A stretch of 64,000 bases of DNA from Streptomyces sp. WP-1 (lineage in GTDB: Bacteria; Actinomycetota; Actinomycetes; Streptomycetales; Streptomycetaceae): assembly GCF_030450125.1 (NCBI RefSeq), contig NZ_CP123923.1:6667001-6731000 (forward strand), written 5' to 3'. This document shows, piece by piece, positions 1 to 7,628 of the stretch. The notes beneath the pieces were generated by a model that ran no database searches, was not told where the DNA came from, and saw only the letters and a program-made list of their open reading frames with translations. Every line of letters begins with the position of its first letter. The stretch's first letter is position 1. Position numbers and translations under genes: made by a program.

Positions 1-1
1 G

Positions 2-283
2 AAGCGGGAGTTGGGGCGGGCGCTGGCGCGGGTGCAGTGGGATCCCGAGCGGGATCTGCACCACAACGCGCTGCCCCACCGCTCGCTGCGACTCGGGCTC
101 GCCGGAGAGGCCACGCGGCGGTACGCCGATGAATGGGTCGTCGGCATCGAGGACGTGACGCCGCTCGCCCGGGACGTGCACGCGGCGGTGCGGGCCGGGG
201 AGCGGGAGAAGGCCGAGGCGTTGTTGCCCGAGGAGCGGGCGTACCCGGTGGCGGACGGCGTGCTCGCCCACCTGGGGGCGTAG
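2..283 (+). CDS. DUF4291 family protein, C-terminal part
   Basis: The reading frame is already open at the window edge, so the start lies upstream and only about 93 residues are visible. The visible part contains QWDPERDLH, LPHRSLRLGL and a DEWVVGIEDVTPLA stretch, which I recognise as the conserved C-terminal half of DUF4291 proteins. Their biochemical function is unknown. It ends with TAG, directly abutting the stop codon of the convergent small gene on the other strand. There is no room for a separate terminator between them. Confidence 0.75.
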   Translation, partial: KRELGRALARVQWDPERDLHHNALPHRSLRLGLAGEATRRYADEWVVGIEDVTPLARDVHAAVRAGEREKAEALLPEERAYPVADGVLAHLGA

Positions 284-463
284 TCAGGCCGCCTTGATGA
301 TCTCCTCGCGGATCGCCTTGGCCCACTCCACGACCAGCAGCTCGTACGCCGTGCGTTCCTGGGCCGAGAGGAAGCCGCCCGTGCGCAGCCAGAGCGCCCG
401 GATCTGCTCGTTCACCTCGGCGGCAGACCGTGCGGAACCAGGGGGCGGGAAATGGGGGGACAT
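284..463 (-). CDS. small conserved hypothetical protein
   Basis: This is a 59-residue, charged, mostly helical protein (contains EVNEQIRALWLRTGG and YELLVVEWAKAIREE) with no membrane segment or signal peptide. I do not recognise a domain. The ATG at 463 was chosen because TAGGCT lies 7 nt upstream, the layout of a leaderless Streptomyces -10 element. A GTG at 493 in the same frame would add ten residues and also lacks a ribosome binding site. It is convergent with the DUF4291 gene, with the two stops back to back. Confidence 0.55.
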   Translation of the reverse strand: MSPHFPPPGSARSAAEVNEQIRALWLRTGGFLSAQERTAYELLVVEWAKAIREEIIKAA

Positions 464-711
464 ACGGAACAGCCTAGGGGCAGGGTCTGACACTGCGCTA
501 CCGCACCGCTACGGAGAACGTATGTGGTTGGTCACCGGTGCCGCCGCTCGCGCCCCGTGGTCGACCCAGTTCAGGTGGCATATGCCGGGCTGAGTTGACG
601 CCGGGCGGTGTCCGCGAGATGGCCGAAACGGGGGCGCGGGCACCCGGCGAGACCGGTTGCGGGCGGGGCAACCGCCCTGTTCGGGAGGGAAGTTCAGGAA
701 GTTCGGGAACT

Positions 712-1185
712 TCAGGAGGGCGTGGCGGGGCCCTTGACCGTCCAGCCCGGGGTCTGCGGGTGGGCCGTCAGGTCGTCGTGATGGACGGGGGAGCCGCAGG
801 CGCGACAGGTGACCACCGGGACCAGCTCATGGCCGCAGCTGTGCTCCATGGTCATGGGCAGGTCGGTGTTGTGCCGCAGATGGATGTCGCCCCACTCCTT
901 GAGCGCCATCAGGACCGGCTCCAGCTCCAGGCCCGCCGCGGTCGGCCGGTAGTCGAAGCGCTGGGGATGCTCGCTGTAGACGCGCTTGGTCAGCACCCCG
1001 GCCTCCACGAGCCGGCGCAGCCGGGTGGCCAGGATGTCGCGCGGCGCGCCGATGTTGCGCGCCAGCTGATCGAACCGGCCGTTGCCCAGGCACACCTCCC
1101 GCAGTACGAGCAGGGAGTACTTCTCTCCCACCACCGCGAGGGTGTCGGCGATGGAGCAGGGGCGCGGATCCTTCGGTGCGGCCAT
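712..1185 (-). CDS. HxlR family winged-helix transcriptional regulator
   Basis: This 157-residue protein has the HxlR signature: CSIADTLAVVGEKYSLLVLRE at the N-terminus, then the winged helix (FDQLARNIGAPRDILATRLRRL) and wing (YRPTAAGLEL). The C-terminal extension carries CGHELVPVVTCRACG, so Cys-x(n)-CxxC could bind metal or sense thiols. ATG 1185 is used because the conserved domain begins right after it; the frame stays open further upstream without homology. The gene is divergent from the acetyl-CoA acetyltransferase, and the gap holds three copies of one operator-like motif. It therefore probably regulates itself and the thiolase; the inducer is unknown. Confidence 0.85.
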   Translation of the reverse strand: MAAPKDPRPCSIADTLAVVGEKYSLLVLREVCLGNGRFDQLARNIGAPRDILATRLRRLVEAGVLTKRVYSEHPQRFDYRPTAAGLELEPVLMALKEWGDIHLRHNTDLPMTMEHSCGHELVPVVTCRACGSPVHHDDLTAHPQTPGWTVKGPATPS

Positions 1186-1203
1186 GCGGCCCAGTTTAGT
1201 TGA

Positions 1204-1311
1204 GAGTTTGGTTTTCCAACCCATGCGAAACGGTATGCGTTCGCCCCGCGCCCGGTCATGGGTTTGATTTTCCAACCCACCCCGCTATGGTGAGTTTGAA
1301 TTTCCTACCCA
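1204..1311. promoter_or_regulatory. three repeated operator-like sites between HxlR regulator and thiolase
   Basis: Three 20-nt copies of one motif lie at 1204-1223, 1260-1279 and 1292-1311, spaced 56 and 32 nt apart. The core is GTTTGrwTTTCCwACCCA. With one extra upstream base the middle copy becomes a perfect inverted repeat, TGGGTT-N9-AACCCA (1259-1279). The copies occupy most of the divergent intergenic region, so binding of an HxlR dimer here would control both genes. That the HxlR protein binds them is inferred from position and symmetry. Confidence 0.65.
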
Positions 1312-1361
1312 CCGGTAACCATGCTCGTGAACGAGCCCGCTCCGCCGCAGGAGGCCGCACC

Positions 1362-2531
1362 ATGCGAGACGCAGTGATCGTCGAGGCCGTACGCACCCCG
1401 ATCGGCAAGGGCAAGCCCACCGGTGCCCTCGCCCAGGTGCACCCCGTCCAGCTGCTCGCCCACACGCTGAAGTCCCTGGTCGAGCGCTCCGGTGTCGACC
1501 CGGCGCTGATCGAGGACGTGATCGGCGGCACCGTCGACCAGGTCGGCGAGCAGGCCATGAACACCACCCGGTACGCCGTGCTCGCCGCCGGTCTGCCCGA
1601 CACGGTCCCGGCCACCACGGTGGACCGCCAGTGCGGCTCCTCCCAGCAGGCCGTGCACTTCGCCGCCCAGGGTGTGATCGCCGGCGCGTACGACATGGTC
1701 GTCGCCTGCGGTGTGGAGTCGATGAGCCGGGTGCCGATGTGGTCCAACGTGCCCGCCGGGAAGGACCCCTTCGGGCCCGGCGTCGCCGCGCGCTACCCCG
1801 AGGGGCTGCTGCCGCAGGGCATCAGCGCCGAGCTGATCTCCGCCAAGTGGTCGCTGACCCGCGCGGAGATGGACGCCTTCGCGGTCTCTTCGCACCGCAA
1901 GGCCGCCGCGGCCTGGGAGGCGGGGCTCTTCGACGCCGAGACCGCGCCCCTGGAGGGCGTCACCCGCGACGAGTGCGTACGGCCCGACAGCACCCCGGAG
2001 ATCCTCGCCGGGCTCAAGCCCGCCTACCACGACCCGAACTTCGCCGAGCGCTTCCCGCAGATCGAGTGGAACATCACCGCGGGCAACACCAGCCCGCTCA
2101 ACGACGGCGCCTCCGCCGTCCTGATCACCTCCAGCGAGACCGCCACCCGGCTCGGCCTGCGCCCGCTCGCCCGGCTGCACAGCTTCGCGGTCACCGGCTC
2201 CGACCCGCTGCTGATGCTCACCGGCGTCATCCCGGCCACCGAGAAGGTGCTCGCGCGGGCCGGCCTCTCCCTCGGCGACATCGACCTGTTCGAGGTCAAC
2301 GAGGCGTTCGCCAGCGTCGTCCTCGCCTGGCAGCAGGAGACCGGCGCCGACCTGGCCAAGGTCAATGTGAAGGGCGGCGCCATCGCCCTCGGCCACCCGC
2401 TCGGCGCCAGCGGCACCCGGCTGACCACCACCCTGGTGCACGCGATGCGCGAACGCGGTGCCCGCTACGGCCTCCAGACGATGTGCGAGGCGGGCGGCCT
2501 CGCCAACGCGATGATCCTGGAAGCCGTCTGA
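1362..2531 (+). CDS. acetyl-CoA C-acyltransferase (thiolase)
   Basis: A thiolase of 389 residues, normal for the family. It reversibly condenses two acyl-CoA molecules or cleaves a 3-ketoacyl-CoA. The start is ATG 1362 with GGAGG about 8 nt upstream. The nucleophilic cysteine is in TVDRQCGSSQQA, the histidine motif is GGAIALGHPLGASG, and NEAFASVV is present. The last active-site loop reads MCEAGGLANA, as in degradative thiolases, rather than the CIGGGQG of PhaA-type biosynthetic enzymes. A beta-oxidation or catabolic role under control of the divergent HxlR regulator is likely. The stop codon lies in the first unit of a 30-nt tandem repeat. Confidence 0.9.
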   Translation: MRDAVIVEAVRTPIGKGKPTGALAQVHPVQLLAHTLKSLVERSGVDPALIEDVIGGTVDQVGEQAMNTTRYAVLAAGLPDTVPATTVDRQCGSSQQAVHFAAQGVIAGAYDMVVACGVESMSRVPMWSNVPAGKDPFGPGVAARYPEGLLPQGISAELISAKWSLTRAEMDAFAVSSHRKAAAAWEAGLFDAETAPLEGVTRDECVRPDSTPEILAGLKPAYHDPNFAERFPQIEWNITAGNTSPLNDGASAVLITSSETATRLGLRPLARLHSFAVTGSDPLLMLTGVIPATEKVLARAGLSLGDIDLFEVNEAFASVVLAWQQETGADLAKVNVKGGAIALGHPLGASGTRLTTTLVHAMRERGARYGLQTMCEAGGLANAMILEAV

Positions 2532-2676
2532 CCAGAGGTCACGCATTCCCGGCTGCCTGAACAGAGGTCGGCGCATCCCCGGCCGGCTGACCCGGGGTCA
2601 GCGCATCCCCGGTCGCCTGCTCCGGGGGCGGTGCGCCCCAGGTCTCCTGACCCGGAGTCAGCGCACTTCCGGTCAC
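2528..2676. repeat. tandem repeat, about 30 nt x5, starting on the thiolase stop codon
   Basis: Five units begin at 2528, 2557, 2587, 2617 and 2647. The first is 29 nt and the rest exactly 30 nt. Units 1, 2, 3 and 5 begin CTGA, and the TGA of unit 1 is the thiolase stop. The typical body is CCCGGGGTCAGCGCATCCCC followed by a variable end. On the minus strand one frame stays open through all units and reads a decapeptide repeat of the form TGDALTPGQP. That frame is not the frame of the convergent membrane protein. Confidence 0.85.
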
Positions 2677-2701
2677 CGGGCCCTCCTCACCGGGCCCTCC
2701 G

Positions 2702-3421
2702 TCACCGGCCGCGCAACCGGTGCCGCTGCCGCCACGCCACCACCGTGCCCGCCAGGGCCGGTACGGCGATGCAGGCCATCGCGAGCAGGAACGCGGGCGA
2801 CGTCGGCGCCGAGGCACGGGCGCCGGCGACCGCGTAGGCGGCGGTGTTCGGGACCGACCCGAGCGCCGTCGCCAGCAGGAACGGCAGCCAGCCCATCCGG
2901 GAGACCGCCGCGCAGTAGTTCGCCGCCCAGAACGGCACCCCCGGGAAGAGCCGCGCGGCCAGCATGGAGCGGAACCCGTGCCGGCTCAGCTGCCCGTCCG
3001 CCGCCCGCAGCCACCGGCCGCGCAGCAGCGGGCGCAGCGCGTCCTGCCCGAGCAGCCGCCCGAGCCCGAAGGCCACCCCGGCCCCGAGCACCGTCCCGGC
3101 GAGCGCGGTCCCGAGGCCCAGCCGGGAGCCGAACAGCGCGCCCGCCGCCAGGTTCAGCAGGGGCCGCGGTACGAACGCCACCGTGCACAACCCGTACCCG
3201 GCCCCGAACGCCAGCACCGCCATCAGCCCGCCCGCCCGCGGCGGCCAGCCCTGGGTCAGCAGGCGCTGCGGATCGAACAGCAGCACCAGCGCGCCCGCGG
3301 CCGCCAGCAGCACCAGCAGCAGCGACAGCCGCGCCCACGGCGACAGCAGCGCGCGGGTGCAGCGGGCGGCGAATTTCGCGCGGGGCGCGGGCGGCGCGGG
3401 GACGGTGGTGGCATCGAGCAC
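2702..3421 (-). CDS. TVP38/TMEM64 (VTT domain) family membrane protein
   Basis: This 239-residue protein has several hydrophobic segments and the SNARE-associated/VTT core: FVPRPLLNLAAGALFG, GTVLGAGVAFGLGRLLG, ARLFPGVPFWAANY and LGSVPNTAAYAVAG. Family members (TVP38/TMEM64, DedA relatives) are integral membrane proteins thought to act in lipid scrambling or membrane homeostasis. GTG 3421 was chosen because AGGGGG lies about 5 nt upstream and the N-terminus is then short and cytoplasmic. Upstream ATGs would add about 58 residues of low-complexity sequence. Its 3' end faces the thiolase across the 30-nt repeats. Confidence 0.8.
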   Translation of the reverse strand: MLDATTVPAPPAPRAKFAARCTRALLSPWARLSLLLVLLAAAGALVLLFDPQRLLTQGWPPRAGGLMAVLAFGAGYGLCTVAFVPRPLLNLAAGALFGSRLGLGTALAGTVLGAGVAFGLGRLLGQDALRPLLRGRWLRAADGQLSRHGFRSMLAARLFPGVPFWAANYCAAVSRMGWLPFLLATALGSVPNTAAYAVAGARASAPTSPAFLLAMACIAVPALAGTVVAWRQRHRLRGR

Positions 3422-3571
3422 GTGACCCCCTGGGAGACATCGACGGCCGAAGCCGATGATAGAGGGCGCCCCGGACGTCCCCGTCGCAGGCGCGGACCGG
3501 TGCGGCTGACCGGGTACGTGACGGGAACACGCGGCCCGACGGCGGCCCCTCACGGAGCGTGACTGCTCCGT

Positions 3572-3829
3572 ATGCCGCGCATGACGCGAAAACAACGCTC
3601 ATCGCCGCCCGGCGTACCCGCACGGACCTCCCGGCCGGCCGCGGCAGGCCTGTCCCTCGCCCTCGGCGTGGGCGTCTCCCTGGCGCTGGGCACCGGCGAG
3701 CCTGCGAGCGAGCCCACCTCGGCCACCGTCACGTTCACGGCCACACCGGAGCCCCCGTGCCCCGGCTACGGGAACACGCCGGACGACAGGGGCGGCTACG
3801 ACAAGCGGGGCCGCCACCGCAGGATCTGA
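3572..3829 (+). CDS. small secreted or membrane-anchored hypothetical protein
   Basis: This is an 85-residue product with a basic N-terminus (MPRMTRKQR) and one hydrophobic stretch (AAAGLSLALGVGVSLALG, about residues 23-40). A Thr/Pro/Gly-rich tail follows, ending GGYDKRGRHRRI. It looks exported or anchored by a signal sequence. I recognise no family. It is transcribed away from the VTT gene; small proteins of this type are common in Streptomyces. Confidence 0.5.
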   Translation: MPRMTRKQRSSPPGVPARTSRPAAAGLSLALGVGVSLALGTGEPASEPTSATVTFTATPEPPCPGYGNTPDDRGGYDKRGRHRRI

Positions 3830-4039
3830 CGCCCCCTCCGCACCGCACCGGCGCCGCCCCGGGCAAGGACGGCGCCGGTCGTCCGCGCGCACCCGCTCCG
3901 CGCGCGGGGGAGGCCCCCCGAGGTGACACGGGCCGCCTGCCACCGAGCCGCACCCGCTCCCCGCGCGGGGAAGGGCCGCCGCCCGGAAACCGGTGGAAAA
4001 CCATTCGACGCCGGACATCCCGTCGGCGATGATCGAGTC
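3830..4039. other. intergenic stretch upstream of tuf3
   Basis: No convincing protein gene is seen. The region holds a direct repeat of CGCACCCGCTCC followed by CGCGCGGGG (around 3888 and 3948), and an inverted repeat of GGCGCCG near 3850-3875 that could terminate the upstream gene. The last part includes GGAAACCGGTGGAAAACC, a local drop in GC content. With 4040-4238 it forms an unusually long 409-nt leader or promoter region for tuf3. Confidence 0.4.
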
Positions 4040-4141
4040 ATGTTCCGGTACGCCTTCCACCTCGCAGCATCCGCGGTCGCGGATGTGCCGAAGGCTGCCG
4101 TTCCCACGCTCGCGGCCGCTGTCGACGGCGCCCGAAGCTGA
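4040..4141 (+). CDS. possible 33-residue leader peptide upstream of tuf3
   Basis: A short open frame starts at ATG 4040 and ends with TGA 4139-4141, encoding 33 residues (begins [11 protein letters not shown], ends AAAVDGARS). Its stop codon falls on the first bases of the hairpin/pseudoknot at 4140-4200. A ribosome terminating here would sit on that structure, as in a leader-peptide attenuator. No clear ribosome binding site is visible and no homologue is recognised, so this may be chance. Confidence 0.25.
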   Translation: MFRYAFHLAASAVADVPKAAVPTLAAAVDGARS

Positions 4142-4200
4142 CCCTCCCCGGATCGTCCGGCGGACCCCGCAGGGGGAGGGTCGGCCACCCGGCGGGGTCC
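4140..4200 (+). promoter_or_regulatory. possible H-type pseudoknot in the tuf3 leader
   Basis: GACCCTCCCC (4140-4149) pairs perfectly with GGGGAGGGTC (4173-4182). GGACCCCGC (4162-4170), inside that loop, pairs perfectly with GCGGGGTCC (4192-4200). Stems of 10 and 9 bp with loops of 12, 2 and 9 nt fit an H-type pseudoknot. Alternatively they are two competing hairpins. The element ends 38 nt before the tuf3 start. A role in translational or transcriptional control of tuf3 is inferred. Confidence 0.5.
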
Positions 4201-4238
4201 CGACTTCCGTACGACAGCGAAGGCTTCGAGGTACAGCC

Positions 4239-5417
4239 ATGTCCAAAACGGCCTACGTGCGCACCAAGCCGCACCTGAACATCGGCACCATGGGTCATGT
4301 CGACCACGGCAAGACCACCCTGACCGCCGCCATCACCAAGGTCCTCGCCGAGCGCGGCACCGGCACCTTCGTGCCCTTCGACCGCATCGACCGCGCCCCC
4401 GAGGAGGCCGCGCGCGGCATCACCATCAACATCGCGCACATCGAGTACGAGACCGACACCCGGCACTACGCCCATGTGGACATGCCCGGCCATGCCGACT
4501 ACGTGAAGAACATGGTCACCGGCGCCGCCCAGCTCGACGGGGCGATCCTCGTGGTCTCCGCGCTCGACGGGATCATGCCGCAGACCGCGGAGCACGTCCT
4601 GCTCGCCCGGCAGGTCGGCGTCGACCACATCGTCGTGGCCCTCAACAAGGCGGACGGCGCGGTCGACGAGGAGCTGACCGACCTGGTCGAGCTGGAGGTC
4701 CGCGACCTGCTCACCGCGCAGGGCTACGCGGGCGACACGGTACCCGTCGTACGCGTATCGGGGCTGCGGGCGCTCGCGGGCGACCCGCGCTGGACGGCGT
4801 CCGTCGAGGCGCTGCTCGACGCGGTGGACACGTACGTGCCGATGCCCGAGCGGTATCTCGACGCGCCGTTCCTGATGCCGGTGGAGAACGTGCTCACCAT
4901 CACCGGCCGGGGCACGGTCGTCACCGGCGCCGTGGAGCGCGGCACGCTGCGGCTCGGGGACCGGGTCACGGTGCTCGGCGCGGACGGCGTCGAGACCGTC
5001 GTCACCGGCCTGGAGACCTTCGGCAAGCCGATGACCCAGGCGCAGGCCGGGGACAACGTGGCCGTGCTGCTGCGGGGCGTGCCCCGGGACGCGGTGCGCC
5101 GGGGGCATGTGGTGGCGGTGCCGGGCAGCGTGGTGCCGGCGCGGCGGTTCACGGCGCGGGTGTACGTGCTGTCGGGGCGCGAGGGGGGTCGTACGACACC
5201 GGTCGCGACGGGGTACCGGCCGCAGTTCTACATCCGTACCGCGGACGTGGTCGGGGACGTCGACCTCGGCGTGGCGGCCGTGGCCCGGCCCGGTGAGACG
5301 GTGGAGATGACCGTCGAGCTGGGGCGGGAGGTGCCACTGGAGCCGGGGCTGGGCTTCGCGATCCGCGAGGGCGGGCGGACGGTCGGCGCGGGCACGGTGG
5401 TCTCCGTCGGTTCGTAG
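4239..5417 (+). CDS. tuf3: elongation factor Tu, divergent second copy (EF-Tu3)
   Basis: This 392-residue GTPase would deliver aminoacyl-tRNA to the ribosome. All G motifs are present: [19 protein letters not shown] (usually DCPGH) and NKAD (usually NKCD). Domains 2 and 3 follow ([45 protein letters not shown]). It diverges clearly from housekeeping EF-Tu and stands alone rather than downstream of rpsG-fusA. That is typical of Streptomyces tuf3, reported in S. coelicolor to be induced in the stringent response. The start ATG 4239 has GAGG about 7 nt upstream. The leader carries a possible pseudoknot, and the stop codon lies in an 18-nt tandem repeat. Confidence 0.93.
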   Translation: MSKTAYVRTKPHLNIGTMGHVDHGKTTLTAAITKVLAERGTGTFVPFDRIDRAPEEAARGITINIAHIEYETDTRHYAHVDMPGHADYVKNMVTGAAQLDGAILVVSALDGIMPQTAEHVLLARQVGVDHIVVALNKADGAVDEELTDLVELEVRDLLTAQGYAGDTVPVVRVSGLRALAGDPRWTASVEALLDAVDTYVPMPERYLDAPFLMPVENVLTITGRGTVVTGAVERGTLRLGDRVTVLGADGVETVVTGLETFGKPMTQAQAGDNVAVLLRGVPRDAVRRGHVVAVPGSVVPARRFTARVYVLSGREGGRTTPVATGYRPQFYIRTADVVGDVDLGVAAVARPGETVEMTVELGREVPLEPGLGFAIREGGRTVGAGTVVSVGS

Positions 5418-5497
5418 GGCTCCGCCGGTTCCTGGGGCCCCGCCGGTCGTAGGGTTCCGCCGGGTCGTAGGGCTCCGCCGGTTCGTAGGGCCCCGTC
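5409..5497. repeat. tandem repeat, 18 nt x5, spanning the tuf3 stop codon
   Basis: The units are 5409-5426, 5427-5444, 5445-5461 (17 nt), 5462-5479 and 5480-5497, with consensus GGTTCGTAGGGCTCCGCC. The TAG of unit 1 is the tuf3 stop codon. Units 3, 4 and 5 repeat the same CGTAG, and unit 2 has CCTGG instead. The array fills most of the 101-nt gap to the next gene and ends about 20 nt before its start. Confidence 0.9.
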
Positions 5498-5518
5498 GGG
5501 GCGCGTCACAATGAACCT

Positions 5519-6364
5519 GTGACCGAGCAGATACCCGTCTTCCGCACCACCGACCACGGCGCCGCCAAGCTCATGCCCGATGTGGACCGGGAGCGGGCCT
5601 GGCTGCTGACGGTCGACGGGGCGCCGCAGTCGTACGTCGACCTGGACGAGCCGACGCACCTGGAGTTCGAGTACGCGCGCCGGCTCGGGCACGCGCTGGA
5701 CACGGCGGCCCCCGAGGGCCGGGCGCTGGACGTGCTGCACCTGGGCGGGGGAGCGCTGACCCTGCCCCGGTACGTCGCGGCGACCCGGCCCGGTTCCCGG
5801 CAGGACGTCGTGGAGGCGGACCGGGGGCTGCTGGACCTGGTCGCCGAGTATCTGCCGCTGCCGAAGGGCGCGGGGGTCGCGGTGCACGCCGCCGACGCCC
5901 GCGCCTGGCTGGGGACCGCGCCGGACGACACGGCCGACGTGCTGATCGCGGACGTCTTCGGCGGCTCCCGGGTGCCGGCCCATCTCACCACCCTCGCCTA
6001 CGCCCGGGAGGCCGAGCGGGTGCTGCGGCCCGGCGGGAGCTATCTCGCCAACCTCGCGGACGCGGCGCCGTTCGCCTTCCTGCGCTCCCAACTGGCCACG
6101 TTCGCCGCGGTGTTCGAGGAGCTGGCGCTGGTCGCCGAGCCGGGGGTGCTGCGCGGGCGGCGGTTCGGCAACGCGGTGCTCATCGCCTCGCACCGGCCGC
6201 CGGACGTCGCCGCGCTGGCCCGCCGGGTGGCGGCCGACGTCTTCCCCGCCCGGGTCGAACACGGCGCCGCCGTACGGGAGTTCATCGGTTCCGCACGGCC
6301 GGTCGAGGACGCGGACGCGGTGCCGTCGCCGGTGCCGCCGGGCGGCTCGTTCGGCATCGGCTGA
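5519..6364 (+). CDS. spermidine synthase-like methyltransferase-fold protein
   Basis: This 281-residue protein starts at GTG 5519. It has the Rossmann core of the spermidine synthase/methyltransferase superfamily: LDVLHLGGGALTLPRYVAA (nucleotide-binding glycine loop), DVVEADRGLLDLV and VHAADARAWL, followed by DVLIADVFGG in place of the polyamine synthase DxxxD region. Actinobacterial proteins of this type are often annotated as spermidine synthase, but the amine-binding residues are not clearly conserved, so the substrate is unknown. It follows tuf3 on the same strand and is closed by the stem-loop at 6366-6404. Confidence 0.7.
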   Translation: MTEQIPVFRTTDHGAAKLMPDVDRERAWLLTVDGAPQSYVDLDEPTHLEFEYARRLGHALDTAAPEGRALDVLHLGGGALTLPRYVAATRPGSRQDVVEADRGLLDLVAEYLPLPKGAGVAVHAADARAWLGTAPDDTADVLIADVFGGSRVPAHLTTLAYAREAERVLRPGGSYLANLADAAPFAFLRSQLATFAAVFEELALVAEPGVLRGRRFGNAVLIASHRPPDVAALARRVAADVFPARVEHGAAVREFIGSARPVEDADAVPSPVPPGGSFGIG

Positions 6365-6365
6365 A

Positions 6366-6404
6366 CGCCGGGTGCGCGGGGAGGTCCGCCCTTCGCACCC
6401 GGCG
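6366..6404. terminator. bidirectional terminator stem-loop
   Basis: CGCCGGGTGCG (6366-6376) and CGCACCCGGCG (6394-6404) form a perfect 11-bp stem with a 17-nt loop. It lies exactly between two convergent genes, with no U-tract, as is common in Streptomyces. Confidence 0.7.
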
Positions 6405-6411
6405 CCCCGCG

Positions 6412-7488
6412 TCAGTCCAACGTGGGGGTGCCGTGCAGCCGGACCGAGCCGAGGATCTTCATGATCGTGGCCTGCGGGACCTCGTCCTTGACGCCCTTGG
6501 CGCCATAGAAGTTGAACGACACGTAGTCGTGCGCCGAGTTCTGGAAGCCGAAGGTGAGGGCCTTGCCGTCGCTCGCGCACTTGCCCTTCTGCGGGGTGCC
6601 GCTCGACCGCGCCCAGGCGTAACTGCCCTTGATGCCGGACGTCGTGGTGAAGGGGGTGGCCTTCTTGTCGAAGGTGATGGTCTTCTTGTCCGGCTGGGTG
6701 TAGCCGCCGTAGACCCACCAGGCCGGGGTGTTGACCGCGATCTGGTCGGTGTTCTTCGCGCCGCTCGCGCCCTTGCTGCCGACGACCGCGAGCGGGGTGT
6801 CGTCGGTGCGGCCGTCCTTGTCGTCGTCGGACGTGCACCACTTGGGCTGGTCCTCGGCCGTGCCCGACATCACGATCAGCGGTTTGCCGTCGGTGGACTT
6901 GTGGTCCTCGAAGCCCACCTCCATGTCGGGCGCCTGGGCCTGCCAGTCCGAGGGCACGTCATAGGCTATGCCCCACTTCGGGTTCACCACGACCTTCCAG
7001 CCCGGCACGGTCGGCTTCTCGCTCTCCGCGGCCCGCGGGTTGTCGGTCGAGGCGGGGCTGGACGAGGCCGCGGTCGGCGGCCGGCCGGTGTGCTTGCCGT
7101 CCGCCTTGTCGTCCTTGCCGTCCTTGGAACCGCCGAGGACCAGCACACCGGTCACACACGCGGCGACGACCACGGCGGCGGCCGCGACGATCGCGATCAG
7201 CTTCGTACGGTTGCCGCCGCCGTTGCCGCCGCCCTTCGGGGGCGGCTGCATCGGCACGGTGGGCGGCTGCTGCCCCCACTGCGGCTGCTGCTGCCCGTAC
7301 GGGCCGGGAGCCCCGGGGTACTGGCCCGGCCCCGGCTGCTGACCGGCCCCGGGGTGCTGGCCCCCCTGCGGGTACTGCTGGTACCCCGGCTGCTGGTACG
7401 GATTCGGCTGCTGCTGGTAACCCGGCTGCTGGTACGGGTTCTGCTGCGGGTTCTGCGCGCCCCCGGGCGGCTGCTGATCTGGCCACAT
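6412..7488 (-). CDS. Pro/Gln-rich single-pass membrane protein of unknown function
   Basis: The 358-residue protein has three parts. Residues 1-90 are a cytoplasmic Pro/Gln/Gly/Tyr-rich tail with repeats of NPYQQPGYQQ. Residues ~95-120 are one membrane helix (LIAIVAAAAVVVAACVTGVLVL). A linker rich in Lys, Asp and Ser leads to an extracellular domain of about 190 residues (VVNPKWGIAYDVPSDWQ ... TPAWWVYGGYTQPDKK). This is the layout of many Streptomyces surface proteins with disordered PQ-rich N-termini. The extracellular domain has two cysteines (KWCTSDD, KGKCASD) that may pair. ATG 7488 was chosen over TTG 7500, four codons upstream. Confidence 0.7.
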   Translation of the reverse strand: MWPDQQPPGGAQNPQQNPYQQPGYQQQPNPYQQPGYQQYPQGGQHPGAGQQPGPGQYPGAPGPYGQQQPQWGQQPPTVPMQPPPKGGGNGGGNRTKLIAIVAAAAVVVAACVTGVLVLGGSKDGKDDKADGKHTGRPPTAASSSPASTDNPRAAESEKPTVPGWKVVVNPKWGIAYDVPSDWQAQAPDMEVGFEDHKSTDGKPLIVMSGTAEDQPKWCTSDDDKDGRTDDTPLAVVGSKGASGAKNTDQIAVNTPAWWVYGGYTQPDKKTITFDKKATPFTTTSGIKGSYAWARSSGTPQKGKCASDGKALTFGFQNSAHDYVSFNFYGAKGVKDEVPQATIMKILGSVRLHGTPTLD

Positions 7489-7628
7489 GGCCGACAACAC
7501 TAGTGCGGCGGCGGCACGGTTCGGTCACGGGATCTCGTCAGGGCCGTAGCGAAGCGGTGTGAAGGGCATGGCGCGCGGGTGGAGACCGCGCTGGTCAGGA
7601 TGGCCTACTCGCCGGTAACATCACGTCC

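Noticed and set aside
2702..3595. Longer VTT protein starting at ATG 3595
   Set aside because: The added ~58 residues are non-conserved and Arg/Pro-rich, and GTG 3421 has a good ribosome binding site.
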